Source: a marine gamma proteobacterium HTCC2080
GTDB taxonomy: Bacteria; Pseudomonadota; Gammaproteobacteria; Pseudomonadales; Halieaceae
Reading direction: 5' to 3'
Length of the DNA: 64,000 nt
Assembly (NCBI GenBank): GCA_000169115.1
Contig: AAVV01000002.1
Span: 62,001 to 126,000 of the forward strand
Below the pieces are notes generated by a model. It made no database searches, was not told the DNA's origin, and saw nothing but the letters and a program-made list of their open reading frames with translations. This document shows, piece after piece, positions 46,059-55,677 of the stretch (the stretch's first letter is position 1; every line of letters starts with the position of its first letter). The position numbers were made by a program, and so were the translations under genes.

Positions 46059-48863
46059 GTGTCTAACGAACACTATCTCAGCAATCCATCTGTTCACCAA
46101 AACCGCCAACTAGGGCGCGGCGATTCGGCGTGGATTCAGAGCTTCGATTGCAGCGGCATGCGTCCGCTGATTATTTGCAGAGGCCCGATTCGGAAGGAGG
46201 CTATCGACGTTTTTTCTGAGATGGGCATCCACCATTTTGGAATACTGCTCTCAGAGAAGGATTCTATTGTATATCCAAGAGCGCTCGCTCCCGAGCTCAG
46301 AGTTCTAACAGACTCTAGCCGTATTCATCGTGTTCCCGATTACACCGGTGCCAGCAAAGAGGAGCGTTTACAGCGTATCGCTGACATTATCGCAATTGCT
46401 AAAGCGGGTGATTACAACGCTATTTTCGCCGGTTACGGCTTCATGGCAGAAGATGAAGCTATGGTAGCGGCTATGGAAGATGCCGGGCTCAACTTCATCG
46501 GTCCCTGCTCAAAAACGGTTCATGACGCTGGTTTAAAAGATGAGGCAAAAAGAACGGCGTTGAAGGCTGGGGTCTCAGTAACGCCGGGCATTGACAACGG
46601 CACGGCACTCACCTTGCTGAAAAAGCATTCCAGTAAAGAAGCGCTACGAGCACTAGCGCAAGCTGAAGACCTAGACGTTCCGGAGTCTGCCTTTGATACG
46701 GAAGCGCTAGAGACGCTTGCCGACATCATTCTTAGCGCGGGCTATAAAAAGGGCGTTGACCTGTACACGGTTGAGGAGCTGTCAGAAACGCTCACTGACG
46801 CCGTGCGTCAAATCAATACGCAATATCCTAAAAATAGAGTGCGCCTCAAGGCGATTGGTGGGGGTGGTGGTAAAGGCCAAAGAATTGTCGCTCTAGGCGA
46901 TGCAGAACGAACACCAGAGCTGGTTCGCGAAATTTTAGCCGAAGTTAAAACCACTGGTGTTGGTGACAACAAAAACGTTTTAGTGGAGCTCAATATTGAG
47001 ACCACGCGACATCAAGAGATTCAGGTCATCGGCAATGGTGATTGGTGTATTACTTTGGGCGGCAGAGACTGCTCACTACAAATGCACGAACAAAAACTAT
47101 TAGAGGTGTCCGTAACTCGAGAAAGTCTTGTGCAGGCGGTGGAAGCTGCTGAGCGTGCTAATCAAGCAGAGGCGGCAGCAGTCTTACGCCAGGACCTTGA
47201 GACCCTCGATACGATGGAGTCTGAGGCGGCGGTCTTTGGCTTGGCCGTCGGCTTAGACTCGGTTTCCACCTTCGAATGCATTGTAGACCGAGATCAGCAT
47301 TTCTTTATGGAAATGAATACCCGAATTCAAGTTGAGCACCGGGTCAGCGAACTTTGTTATGCGATGCGCTTTGAGAATCCAGATGACCCCGAAGACGCCT
47401 TCGTCGTCAATTCACTCGTTGAGGCGATGGTGTTACTCGCCGCTCATGGTTCCCGCTTACCTAAACCTATCCGGGTAGCCCGATATGCCGACAGCGTCGA
47501 GGCGCGACTTAACGCCACAAATGATGCCCTCCAACCCAGTGCAGGTGGTCAGATTCAGCATTGGTCAGATGCTATTGATGGAGAAATTCGTGACGATCAG
47601 GGAATCAGCCTACACAACCCTGATACTGACGTATTCATGGATTACACCCTGGCAGGCGCCTACGACTCAAACATCGCTCTGCTGTTGACGGTTGGTGAGA
47701 ATCGAGACTCCTGTTTTCAGAACATGGCGGAGGTCCTGCGGCAGACAACGATGCGAGGGCCCGATCTAAACACAAATCTCAATTTTCACTATGGCTTGGT
47801 AAACTGGTTTCTGGGGAACGAAATTAACGCTCGTCCCACCACGAAATTTATTGTGCCGTACCTCACAGCCGTTGGGGAATTAGCAAAAGAGGCACAGCGC
47901 GTTGATATCGAAGCAGCGTGGGCTTTGTTATGTAAGCAGCGAATTGACGAAGCTTTACCGGAGCATCAGGCAGCGTTACAAAATGTGCTGCAAAGCAAGC
48001 AATCGCTATTGTTGCGTCCGATGAAACTGTTGCTTGACTCACCGCACTTGTTGTCAGGCTGGTTAAGCGTCAACGGTGGCGCCTTCCAGCGCGATGGCGA
48101 CCATATTAGTTGGGCTGAAAATCCAGTCGATCTCTTATCAGACACCTATCACTTTTTGAAAATGGACTGGTCTGCTGACGCCGCCGCTGCCCACGTAATT
48201 TGGGATCATGATCATAAAATCCTATCGGAAGCGGAAGATTTTTATCGTGATTTAGGGCAGCAACTGGAGGTAGAACATTGGAGCGACTTAAACGCGCTGC
48301 TGAATGCCCAAGAGCATGACGGATGGAGTCGCGAGGAATGGGCTGACATTGTCGCCGCCCATCGAGGTTTCCAAGCGGGTATGGAAATATTAGAGCTGCT
48401 GCCAGCCATGGCTCGCTTCACTGGATTCTATGAGTTAGGGGTAAATCTAGACTTGAGCATTGCCATCCCTGATCGACTTTTGAATGAAGCACATCAGGGC
48501 GCAATGGCGAAAGTACTCGCGCCCCCGCCGGTTGCAAAGTCTAATGAAATTGTTGCGGTCAGTGGCGGAATGTTTTACGGGCGAGAGGCACCTGATGCCC
48601 CTCTTTATGTCCAGGCTGGGGATCATTTTGAAGCTGGGGATCCCGTTTACATTGTAGAAGTCATGAAGATGTTCAATAAAGTTTACGCACCCTTTGCCGG
48701 AGTTGTTGATGAGGTTCTGATCGAGGGTGAGGGCGTCATTATTAGTAAAGGTCAGCCGCTGTTTAAGGTAACACCTGACGAGAAAGTCGAGATCGAGCCC
48801 GAACATGTTGTTGCGGAGCGTCGCAGGACGCACACCCGCGAGCTCATGAAAATGTTTCTCTGA
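46059..48863 (+). CDS. Acyl-CoA carboxylase biotin carboxylase / biotin carrier (alpha) subunit, enlarged
   Basis: This subunit carboxylates biotin with ATP and bicarbonate. The 934-residue chain has an ATP-grasp biotin carboxylase domain with FAGYGFMAEDE, the glycine loop KAIGGGGGKGQ and catalytic MEMNTRIQVEH. A long middle region follows, then a C-terminal biotinyl domain with biotinylated Lys870 in VEVMKMFNK. Usual alpha subunits are about 650-700 residues. Here about 60 extra residues lie between the TPG loop and the glycine loop, and QVEH is followed by RVSE where PVTE is normal. I chose GTG 46059 (AGGA nine bases upstream); a TTG at 46032 overlapping the previous stop is possible. Confidence 0.85.
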   Translation: MSNEHYLSNPSVHQNRQLGRGDSAWIQSFDCSGMRPLIICRGPIRKEAIDVFSEMGIHHFGILLSEKDSIVYPRALAPELRVLTDSSRIHRVPDYTGASKEERLQRIADIIAIAKAGDYNAIFAGYGFMAEDEAMVAAMEDAGLNFIGPCSKTVHDAGLKDEAKRTALKAGVSVTPGIDNGTALTLLKKHSSKEALRALAQAEDLDVPESAFDTEALETLADIILSAGYKKGVDLYTVEELSETLTDAVRQINTQYPKNRVRLKAIGGGGGKGQRIVALGDAERTPELVREILAEVKTTGVGDNKNVLVELNIETTRHQEIQVIGNGDWCITLGGRDCSLQMHEQKLLEVSVTRESLVQAVEAAERANQAEAAAVLRQDLETLDTMESEAAVFGLAVGLDSVSTFECIVDRDQHFFMEMNTRIQVEHRVSELCYAMRFENPDDPEDAFVVNSLVEAMVLLAAHGSRLPKPIRVARYADSVEARLNATNDALQPSAGGQIQHWSDAIDGEIRDDQGISLHNPDTDVFMDYTLAGAYDSNIALLLTVGENRDSCFQNMAEVLRQTTMRGPDLNTNLNFHYGLVNWFLGNEINARPTTKFIVPYLTAVGELAKEAQRVDIEAAWALLCKQRIDEALPEHQAALQNVLQSKQSLLLRPMKLLLDSPHLLSGWLSVNGGAFQRDGDHISWAENPVDLLSDTYHFLKMDWSADAAAAHVIWDHDHKILSEAEDFYRDLGQQLEVEHWSDLNALLNAQEHDGWSREEWADIVAAHRGFQAGMEILELLPAMARFTGFYELGVNLDLSIAIPDRLLNEAHQGAMAKVLAPPPVAKSNEIVAVSGGMFYGREAPDAPLYVQAGDHFEAGDPVYIVEVMKMFNKVYAPFAGVVDEVLIEGEGVIISKGQPLFKVTPDEKVEIEPEHVVAERRRTHTRELMKMFL

Positions 48864-48877
48864 ATTGGAGCGCTGTT

Positions 48878-49300
48878 TTGATTACCAGTCTTGACCACAT
48901 TGCTATTGCTGTTCCCGATCTTAATGCCGCAATCGAGCGTTTTATGGGGGATTTTGGCCTCAGCTTTGACGGCACTGACGATGTTGTAGCGGCGCAAACT
49001 AAGACGGCGTTTTTTAGTTTGCCGCCGACCCATATTGAGCTTGTACACCCATTAGATGGGGCGGGGCCCATCGCTAAGTACTTGGAGAAACGAGGTGGCG
49101 GTATACACCACCTCTGCTTTAGGTCTGATGATATTGACGCAGACGTAGCTCGCCTCAAAGAAAAAGGATATCAATTTCTTAGTGATGAACCATCCCCGGG
49201 GGCACACGGTGCGAGGGTTATCTTTATCCATCCAAAGAGCTGTGACGGCGTACTCATTGAGCTCAGCCAGCCCGGCGATCAAGCAGGTGAACACGCATGA
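48878..49300 (+). CDS. mce: Methylmalonyl-CoA epimerase
   Basis: The epimerase interconverts (S)- and (R)-methylmalonyl-CoA between carboxylase and mutase. The 140-residue vicinal-oxygen-chelate protein has two beta-alpha-beta modules with metal ligands in [12 protein letters not shown] (His), HIELVHPL (Glu), [13 protein letters not shown] (His) and the last Glu in GVLIELSQP. The start is a TTG with GGAG upstream. The gene sits 14 bases after the carboxylase alpha gene and overlaps the mutase start by four bases, so the pathway enzymes are made together. Confidence 0.93.
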   Translation: MITSLDHIAIAVPDLNAAIERFMGDFGLSFDGTDDVVAAQTKTAFFSLPPTHIELVHPLDGAGPIAKYLEKRGGGIHHLCFRSDDIDADVARLKEKGYQFLSDEPSPGAHGARVIFIHPKSCDGVLIELSQPGDQAGEHA

Positions 49301-51450
49301 GTAACGTTTATGATCCTGAAAAGGCGAATCTCGAAAATTGGTCGGAACTTGTTACTAAGCAAAGTAAGGGATTGGGCCCTGATGATTTCACGTGGCACAC
49401 ACCTGAGGGGATCCCACTTAAAACACTCTATACGGCAGCAGACCTAGAAAACTTGCCATTGACCGACACTTTGCCGGGCATCTCTCCCTTCATTCGCGGT
49501 CCAATGGCGACAATGTATGCAGGGCGGCGATGGACGATTAGGCAATATGCGGGGTTCTCTACTGCGGAAGAATCCAACGCCTTCTATCGACGCGCCCTGG
49601 CGGGTGGTGGTCAAGGAGTGTCTGTGGCCTTTGACTTGGCGACACACCGCGGCTACGACTCTGATCACCCTCGCGTAGCTGGAGATGTCGGCAAAGCCGG
49701 TGTAGCCGTCGATTCCGTGGAGGATATGAAGATTCTTTTTGATGGCATTCCCCTGGATCAGGTCTCAGTATCCATGACCATGAACGGCGCTGTCCTACCA
49801 GTATTAGCAGGGTACGTGGTGGCTGCTGAAGAGCAAGGAGTCTCACAGGACCAACTTTCCGGAACCATCCAAAACGACATACTGAAAGAGTTTATGGTTC
49901 GTAATACCTACATTTACCCCCCAGCGCCCAGCATGCGAATCATTGGCGATATCATTGCTCATTGCTCCCGCAGCATGCCGCGCTTCAACACGATTTCTAT
50001 TTCCGGCTATCACATGCAGGAAGCGGGGGCGAATGCAGCGCTTGAGATGGCCTATACCCTGGCGGACGGTAAAGAGTACATTCGAACCGCCCTGGCAGCT
50101 GGGCTGAACATTGACGACTTCGCGCCGCGGCTATCATTTTTTTGGGGCGTGGGCATGGACTTCTACATGGAGATCGCCAAGATGCGGGCCGCTCGCCTGC
50201 TGTGGGCCGAGATCGTTACGGAGTTCAAACCTCAAAACCCCAAGAGCTCAATGTTGCGAACCCACAGTCAGACGTCGGGTTGGTCACTGACTGAGCAAGA
50301 CCCCTATAACAACATCGTCAGAACGACCGTTGAGGCCATGGCCGCGGTTTTTGGGGGCACTCAGTCATTGCACACCAATGCGCTCGATGAGGCTATAGCC
50401 TTGCCCTCTGAGTTCGCAGCTCGCATTGCGCGCAACACGCAGCTCATACTTCAGGAGGAGACAGGAATAGGGCAGGTTGTCGACCCCTGGGGCGGCTCCT
50501 ATATGATGGAGGCCCTCACTGCGGAGATGGCGGATAAAGGTCGAGAACTCATCGCAGAAATTGATGAGTTGGGCGGCATGGCGAAAGCAATCGAAAGCGG
50601 TGTTCCTAAGCTGCGCATCGAGGAGGCTGCGGCGAGCAAGCAGGCCAGGATAGATCGCGGGGAAGACGTCATTGTTGGTGTGAACAAATATCAAAATGAT
50701 GCTAAAGATGAAATCGATGTACTTGAGATTGATGATGGGCAGGTGCGTGATGCGCAGCTGAGTCGCCTGGCCTCGATAAAAGAGTCTCGAGATGACGCGT
50801 CGGTTGCAGAATCCCTAGACGCCTTGGCCTCAGCTGCTAAATCAGGCGACGGTAATTTATTAGAGCTGGCAATTGAGGCAACACGCCGGCGCGCTACCGT
50901 TGGTGAAATTTCAGATGCATTAGAGGCGGTTTACGGAAGATTTGTAGCGCAGGCGCAAACAGTCTCAGGGGTTTATGGTGCAGCTTTCGCTGATGACAGC
51001 GACTGGAGAAGCATTATTTCAGACATTGACAGCTTTATTGAGCAGCATGGGCGTCGGCCGAGAATGTTGGTCGCAAAGATGGGCCAAGACGGCCACGACC
51101 GCGGCGCCAAGGTCATCGCGACGGCATTTGCTGATGTTGGTTTTGACGTTGACTTATCGCCCATGTTCGCGACCCCTGAGGAAGTTGCTCGCCAGGCTGT
51201 TGAAAATGATGTCCATGCGGTCGGCGCTTCTAGCCTTGCTGCGGGTCATAAAACACTCGTACCTCAGCTTATCGAAGCACTGCGCGCACAAGGTGCGGAG
51301 GATATTGTTGTTATTGCTGGCGGTGTCATACCGCAGCAAGATTACGGATTTCTTGAAGAGCAGGGCGTTGAACTGATCTTTGGTCCAGGGACGCCAATAC
51401 CAGAAGCGGCCAGAGCGGTTCTCGACGCCGTTAACGCGAAAAAAAACTAG
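49297..51450 (+). CDS. Methylmalonyl-CoA mutase, single-chain
   Basis: This adenosylcobalamin enzyme isomerises (R)-methylmalonyl-CoA to succinyl-CoA. The 717 residues form one chain like E. coli ScpA: a TIM barrel with [58 protein letters not shown] and [13 protein letters not shown], then a C-terminal B12 domain with the base-off motif [10 protein letters not shown] (His600) and [11 protein letters not shown]. It overlaps mce by four bases and meets meaB with no gap. Its succinyl-CoA product feeds SucCD, encoded at the left of the window. Confidence 0.96.
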   Translation: MSNVYDPEKANLENWSELVTKQSKGLGPDDFTWHTPEGIPLKTLYTAADLENLPLTDTLPGISPFIRGPMATMYAGRRWTIRQYAGFSTAEESNAFYRRALAGGGQGVSVAFDLATHRGYDSDHPRVAGDVGKAGVAVDSVEDMKILFDGIPLDQVSVSMTMNGAVLPVLAGYVVAAEEQGVSQDQLSGTIQNDILKEFMVRNTYIYPPAPSMRIIGDIIAHCSRSMPRFNTISISGYHMQEAGANAALEMAYTLADGKEYIRTALAAGLNIDDFAPRLSFFWGVGMDFYMEIAKMRAARLLWAEIVTEFKPQNPKSSMLRTHSQTSGWSLTEQDPYNNIVRTTVEAMAAVFGGTQSLHTNALDEAIALPSEFAARIARNTQLILQEETGIGQVVDPWGGSYMMEALTAEMADKGRELIAEIDELGGMAKAIESGVPKLRIEEAAASKQARIDRGEDVIVGVNKYQNDAKDEIDVLEIDDGQVRDAQLSRLASIKESRDDASVAESLDALASAAKSGDGNLLELAIEATRRRATVGEISDALEAVYGRFVAQAQTVSGVYGAAFADDSDWRSIISDIDSFIEQHGRRPRMLVAKMGQDGHDRGAKVIATAFADVGFDVDLSPMFATPEEVARQAVENDVHAVGASSLAAGHKTLVPQLIEALRAQGAEDIVVIAGGVIPQQDYGFLEEQGVELIFGPGTPIPEAARAVLDAVNAKKN

Positions 51451-52431
51451 ATGCCCACAAGTTCGGAAGGCATTGATGCCGCTGGAATCATTGCCGGACA
51501 ACGCCGGGCGCTCGCAAAAGCCATAACACTGGTTGAAAGTCAGCGTGAGGACGATCGTGAGTCGAGCCAGCACTTGCTGAATTCACTACTGCCTCACACA
51601 GGCAAAAGTATTCGAATTGGCATCACCGGTGTGCCGGGGGTGGGCAAATCGACCTTTATCGAAGCCTTTGGCCTCCACCTAGTGCGCCAAGGGCATCGTG
51701 TCGCGGTGTTAGCGGTAGACCCAAGTTCGCCTCTTGCCGGAGGTTCAATATTGGGAGATAAAACCCGAATGGAAGCCTTGTCACGAGAGGAAAACGCCTA
51801 CATTCGGCCCTCACCTGCCGGCAGCGCTTTAGGGGGGGTGGCATTAAAAACACGAGAGTCGATGTTGCTGTGTGAGGCCGCAGGTTACGACGTCATCATT
51901 GTGGAAACCGTGGGTGTCGGCCAGTCTGAGCATCAAGTGGCGGGAATGGTTGATTTTTTTCTGTTGCTGATGCTTCCCGGTGGTGGTGATGAGTTGCAGG
52001 GCATTAAAAAAGGCATTCTTGAACTCGCGGATACTATCGTGATTAACAAAGCTGACGGTGATAGTACGGCGACGGCGCGGATGACGCGTCAGCATTACGC
52101 GAGCGCCATGTCGTTACTTAAAAATACGAACAGCTGGCAACCCAAAGTTTTGAGCTGCTCTGCCCTTAAAAATGAGGGCGTTGAAGACATTTGGACGTTA
52201 ATTAATGAGTTTCGTGCGCAGACGGAGCCGCACCAGGGAATTGCTCAAAAACGATCACATCAAAACTTAGCCTGGATGCAGCAATTAGTTGATGAGCTTC
52301 TGAGGATGGGGTTAAGCCGTCATCCTGGGGTTCGAGAAGCGTTGCCTAACCTTGAGCAACAGGTACAAAACTCAGTGATAACGCCCCTTGCTGCAGCCAT
52401 GGAGGTGATTCGCATCAGTCAGCTCTCATGA
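51451..52431 (+). CDS. meaB: MeaB-type GTPase, methylmalonyl-CoA mutase chaperone
   Basis: MeaB/ArgK-type GTPases gate cobalamin loading and protect the mutase. The 326-residue protein has P-loop GVPGVGKSTFIEAFG, AVDPSSPLAGGSILGDKTRM, the switch segment VETVGVGQSEHQVAGM and base-recognition VINKADGD. The ATG directly follows the mutase stop. It ends the five-gene propionate operon. Confidence 0.95.
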   Translation: MPTSSEGIDAAGIIAGQRRALAKAITLVESQREDDRESSQHLLNSLLPHTGKSIRIGITGVPGVGKSTFIEAFGLHLVRQGHRVAVLAVDPSSPLAGGSILGDKTRMEALSREENAYIRPSPAGSALGGVALKTRESMLLCEAAGYDVIIVETVGVGQSEHQVAGMVDFFLLLMLPGGGDELQGIKKGILELADTIVINKADGDSTATARMTRQHYASAMSLLKNTNSWQPKVLSCSALKNEGVEDIWTLINEFRAQTEPHQGIAQKRSHQNLAWMQQLVDELLRMGLSRHPGVREALPNLEQQVQNSVITPLAAAMEVIRISQLS

Positions 52432-52567
52432 GCGGTTGCCAGACTTTCCGAAGGGCAGCGGTAACTCACTGCGTGTTAAACCTGCCCATCCAAGCGGCGT
52501 CTAAAAGCCGTCCGTTATTCCCTGCATTTAGCATCACAAAAAACGATGCGTATAGGAGGTCAAAATA

Positions 52568-53356
52568 GTGGAACTGCCTTTTGGTTTGAAGCGGCTGTTT
52601 GTCGTAGCGCTTACCATGTGCTGCTTCGGATGTTCAGCCGATAAAGCAGTCGTTATCGAAGATTCAGGTGACCGCCGTATTGTCCGGCTAGACGTGGCAT
52701 CGGCAAACATATACATCGTTGAAGAAAATGGTAAGCGCCTCATGATCGACGCCGGGAATCCTGGCGACGAAGATCGCTACGAGGCCCTCATGCGCGAATC
52801 GGGCATCGATCCGGCAACAATTGACTTTGCGATCTTGACCCACGGCCACATTGATCATGCGGGCACAGCTGCTTTTTTCCAAGACCGCTACGGCATTCAA
52901 ATCATTGGTGGAGCTGGTGACCAATCCATGATCGAAGCTGCGGGGGATGTAGATCTTTGTCCTACATCAGTAGTCGCCGAGCTACTCCATATGACGCTCA
53001 AGGGTAAACAGTATCCGGCCTTTGAGCTGGATCGAGGGATCAGTGCAGCTGAGGGCATAGTTGATCTTGCCGAATTTGGAATGACTGGCAAAGTCATACC
53101 GCATTCAGGCCACACCCCTGGGTCGATGGTTATCACTATCGGATCCCATGCCTTTGTAGGTGATTTAATACGGGGGGGTGTTTTGCGACCCGAAGTACCG
53201 ACTACACACTTTTTTATGTGCGACTTAGAAGAGAATCGACGAAGAATTTCAGAGATCATTGCGCTTCATGAGATTCGGTACTGGCATCCTGGGCATTTCG
53301 GGCCCTTCCCAAGTTCCGCCGTGGCTCAATATCTTGCTCAGCAACTGGACAAATAA
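52568..53356 (+). CDS. Metallo-beta-lactamase-fold lipoprotein
   Basis: This 262-residue exported hydrolase has an N-terminal hydrophobic segment ending in a lipobox-like CCFGC, with Cys22 as the probable lipidated residue. The metal site THGHIDHAGTAAFF, a later HSGHTPGSM and HPGHFGPFP fit the metallo-beta-lactamase (glyoxalase II-like) fold. The substrate is unknown. The GTG start has an excellent AGGAGGT ribosome site eight bases upstream, while ATG alternatives would cut the signal. It stands alone after the propionate operon. Confidence 0.85.
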   Translation: MELPFGLKRLFVVALTMCCFGCSADKAVVIEDSGDRRIVRLDVASANIYIVEENGKRLMIDAGNPGDEDRYEALMRESGIDPATIDFAILTHGHIDHAGTAAFFQDRYGIQIIGGAGDQSMIEAAGDVDLCPTSVVAELLHMTLKGKQYPAFELDRGISAAEGIVDLAEFGMTGKVIPHSGHTPGSMVITIGSHAFVGDLIRGGVLRPEVPTTHFFMCDLEENRRRISEIIALHEIRYWHPGHFGPFPSSAVAQYLAQQLDK

Positions 53357-53391
53357 AACAACTGCTCTCAGGTGTTTGCGATCCGAACTGA

Positions 53392-54903
53392 TCAGCAGGC
53401 TTCGTAAAGTTGGTTAAAAATGTCGCTTCTTACAAGGTAGACATCAGAAGGATCGCTCTCTTTTAAAACCAGATAATCGCCCGGTTGGCCTGCGAAGTAA
53501 CCAGCGTCGTGCCATTTAGTGAATACTTTCGTGGGTTTCTCTGTTGGCGTCGCCAAAACACTGACGTGCGATTGGGCGACGCATCCTGCTGCCCGTTCAA
53601 GGATTTCAAAATTTTGTTCGGAGGCACTCAGATAAACTCGAGGTATGTACTCCGCGATGAGGGTTATAGCAGCGTCTGTGGTGTCATAGCTAGCTTCAAA
53701 TACAGACCGCTCAATAGGATAAACCTCTCCCTGAATCCCAATCATGATGTAAACGTTGTCTGATGCGAGGATATCTAGATCACCCTCGAGGGTGCGCACT
53801 CTAATCTCACTGCCTGACTCAGCGAGGGCTAGTGATGGTAAATAGCCTAGGGTGACAGGTTTTTTCTGATATTTGGACATCGCCGCAGTATCGATATTGT
53901 GGCTACGACTGTTGATTATATCGAAGTCAGTAAAATACTGATGCACGCGTTTCAACAGAAAGGCTTCCGCGCTAAGGGTAGGTTCTTGCAGGCGCAGAGC
54001 CGATTCTGCAATAAATCCTCCGGCTTTGCTGACGTGCCCCCCACCTGATCCAACATCAGCTGCGATGAAAGCCGCCATTTCATTCGCCATCACATCTTGC
54101 ACGCAGCTACGGACCGAAAATTTAATTCCCTGGTTAATGATGTTGAAAACAACGCAGCTAGACACTGCATCAACTTGAATAGCTAGGTCACTTACAAAAC
54201 CTAATATATTGGGATCACAGGGCTTGACCGCCGTGACCGAGTAATTAAAGACGGCATTATGACTGGTACGCAAAAGCGCTAGACCGGCGGTTTCCATATC
54301 TGCCAGCGTTATATTGGCGTTTTTCATTCGATTTATTAGTGACAGGTCCGGAGCGAGGGATTCAAGCATATCCTTGTCCGATGGATGGCCAATTTCAGCC
54401 AAACTATTGGTGTCGGTAAATAAGCCGTAGTAGAGAGCCGTCTGAACATCTTGAGGTATCGAATAAGTCGATTCCTCTCTTAGCATTGCCCACACTAACG
54501 TCGCGCAGGAACCCAGCTTAGGATGAACTTCGCACCGAGGAATATCAAATATCTCCTGTCTGTGATGGTCGATTATGACAACGTTCTCGGCGTCTTCACG
54601 AAGTCGACTGACATTGCCGGCACCAAACTGGCAGTCAACCGTAATCAGTAGTCCGTCGACATGCGCATGTTCTGCTTGTTCGATTGGGATATTCAATGCC
54701 GAGATCATTAGAAGCAAGTTCGGTTTATCAATCGTATTCTTACCGCTGTAAATCAAACGAACCGATTTTCCCAAGGAAGAAAAGTAGTCATACAGCGCAA
54801 ACCCCGAGGCAATGGCATCGGCATCCGGTGTGTCGTGACATTGAATGACGATGGATGAGTCGTTCAGTAAGGTACCTAGCTTTAATTTTATTTGACCGTT
54901 CAT
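53392..54903 (-). CDS. DHH-family phosphoesterase with C-terminal PGDYG-like repeats
   Basis: Residues 1 to about 320 form a DHH/DHHA1 phosphoesterase like NrnA-type oligoribonuclease/pAp phosphatases: CHDTPDADAIASG (22-34), IDHHRQ (DHH at 112-114), a GLFTDTNSL metal site, and the substrate loop GSGGGHVSKAGG (286-297). The family usually ends there, at about 310-350 residues. Here residues 366-406 and 457-501 add two segments with the same outline, an acidic or aromatic lead, a D-N/D-Y-x-x core, then YP-I or YLV-R followed by (S/D)(V/I)F and a terminal Y. They resemble the PGDYG domain; the second has PGDYLV literally. AGGAAGG precedes the ATG. Confidence 0.85.
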   Translation of the reverse strand: MNGQIKLKLGTLLNDSSIVIQCHDTPDADAIASGFALYDYFSSLGKSVRLIYSGKNTIDKPNLLLMISALNIPIEQAEHAHVDGLLITVDCQFGAGNVSRLREDAENVVIIDHHRQEIFDIPRCEVHPKLGSCATLVWAMLREESTYSIPQDVQTALYYGLFTDTNSLAEIGHPSDKDMLESLAPDLSLINRMKNANITLADMETAGLALLRTSHNAVFNYSVTAVKPCDPNILGFVSDLAIQVDAVSSCVVFNIINQGIKFSVRSCVQDVMANEMAAFIAADVGSGGGHVSKAGGFIAESALRLQEPTLSAEAFLLKRVHQYFTDFDIINSRSHNIDTAAMSKYQKKPVTLGYLPSLALAESGSEIRVRTLEGDLDILASDNVYIMIGIQGEVYPIERSVFEASYDTTDAAITLIAEYIPRVYLSASEQNFEILERAAGCVAQSHVSVLATPTEKPTKVFTKWHDAGYFAGQPGDYLVLKESDPSDVYLVRSDIFNQLYEAC

Positions 54904-55294
54904 TTAACCTTCCTGTAACACCTCGCTAGAGGTTTGCTCATCGGTGAGGGGCATTTCGATCACTCGATGTAACTTCGACTGTAGTGGTAAAGTACACAGC
55001 CGCTTCGCTCCCCGTATAAACCCAAAGATTTTCATGCGAGAACGTATCGTGACGCAATGGCTCTCCGTACACCAAGTTATCACTATGCCCTTTTTAGTCA
55101 GCAAAGCTAGGAGTATCGAAACGGTAGGAAGCATCGAAAATTAGCTCTGCATATTAGGCTTTCTAGGCCATAACCGCTTTCATGATCACGTAGGCCAGAT
55201 GTCTGACAATGGTAAATCAAAAAAATATTTCCATAACCCTATTTGGCGACCTTTAGGGCTACCTTAAATTACAGATGCCGCGTAATCTCGACAC
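54904..55294. other. Gap upstream of the DHH gene and Rieske gene; only a doubtful tiny ORF
   Basis: This 391-base divergent gap has no convincing gene. On the minus strand a 43-codon frame from ATG 55035 (MKIFGFIRGAKRLC at its start) ends in a TAA at 54904-54906, directly before the DHH start codon and inside its ribosome-site zone, so it could act as a coupled leader peptide. It has no good ribosome site of its own. On the plus strand an AT-rich zone around 55200-55260 probably holds the Rieske gene promoter. Confidence 0.3.
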
Positions 55295-55603
55295 ATGCCA
55301 TTTTTACGTTTAGACAAACTGATCAATCTCTACGACGGATACCGAAAAACTCTCAAAATCGATAGTTTTGAGGTGCTTCTGATGCAGGAAGATGGAGAGG
55401 TCTTTGTGGTTCAAAGTCGCTGTCCACACCGCGAGTATCCCTTAGAGAGAGGGGTCATTTCTAACGGTGTTATTACTTGTCCCTGGCACAATATGGCGTT
55501 TGATCTAAAAACGGGGAACCATCGGGGTGGCGTTTGCGACCGGCTGAGAATTTATGAGCCCGTATTTCAAGATAACTTGGTTGGAATCGTTGTTGAGACA
55601 TGA
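55295..55603 (+). CDS. Small Rieske [2Fe-2S] protein
   Basis: The 102-residue stand-alone Rieske ferredoxin has cluster ligands CPHREYPL and CPWHNMAFDLKTG, the standard Cys-X-His and Cys-X2-His arrangement with 16 residues between the pairs. There is no signal or membrane segment, so it is cytosolic, possibly an electron carrier for an oxygenase or a NirD-like protein. No partner oxygenase or reductase is adjacent. Confidence 0.85.
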   Translation: MPFLRLDKLINLYDGYRKTLKIDSFEVLLMQEDGEVFVVQSRCPHREYPLERGVISNGVITCPWHNMAFDLKTGNHRGGVCDRLRIYEPVFQDNLVGIVVET

Positions 55604-55677
55604 TCGCCCTAAGGGGGTAGCCTCGAGAAAGAAACTACAAATGACGCGATTCCAATTTACTGTTAACGGTTAGGAAT

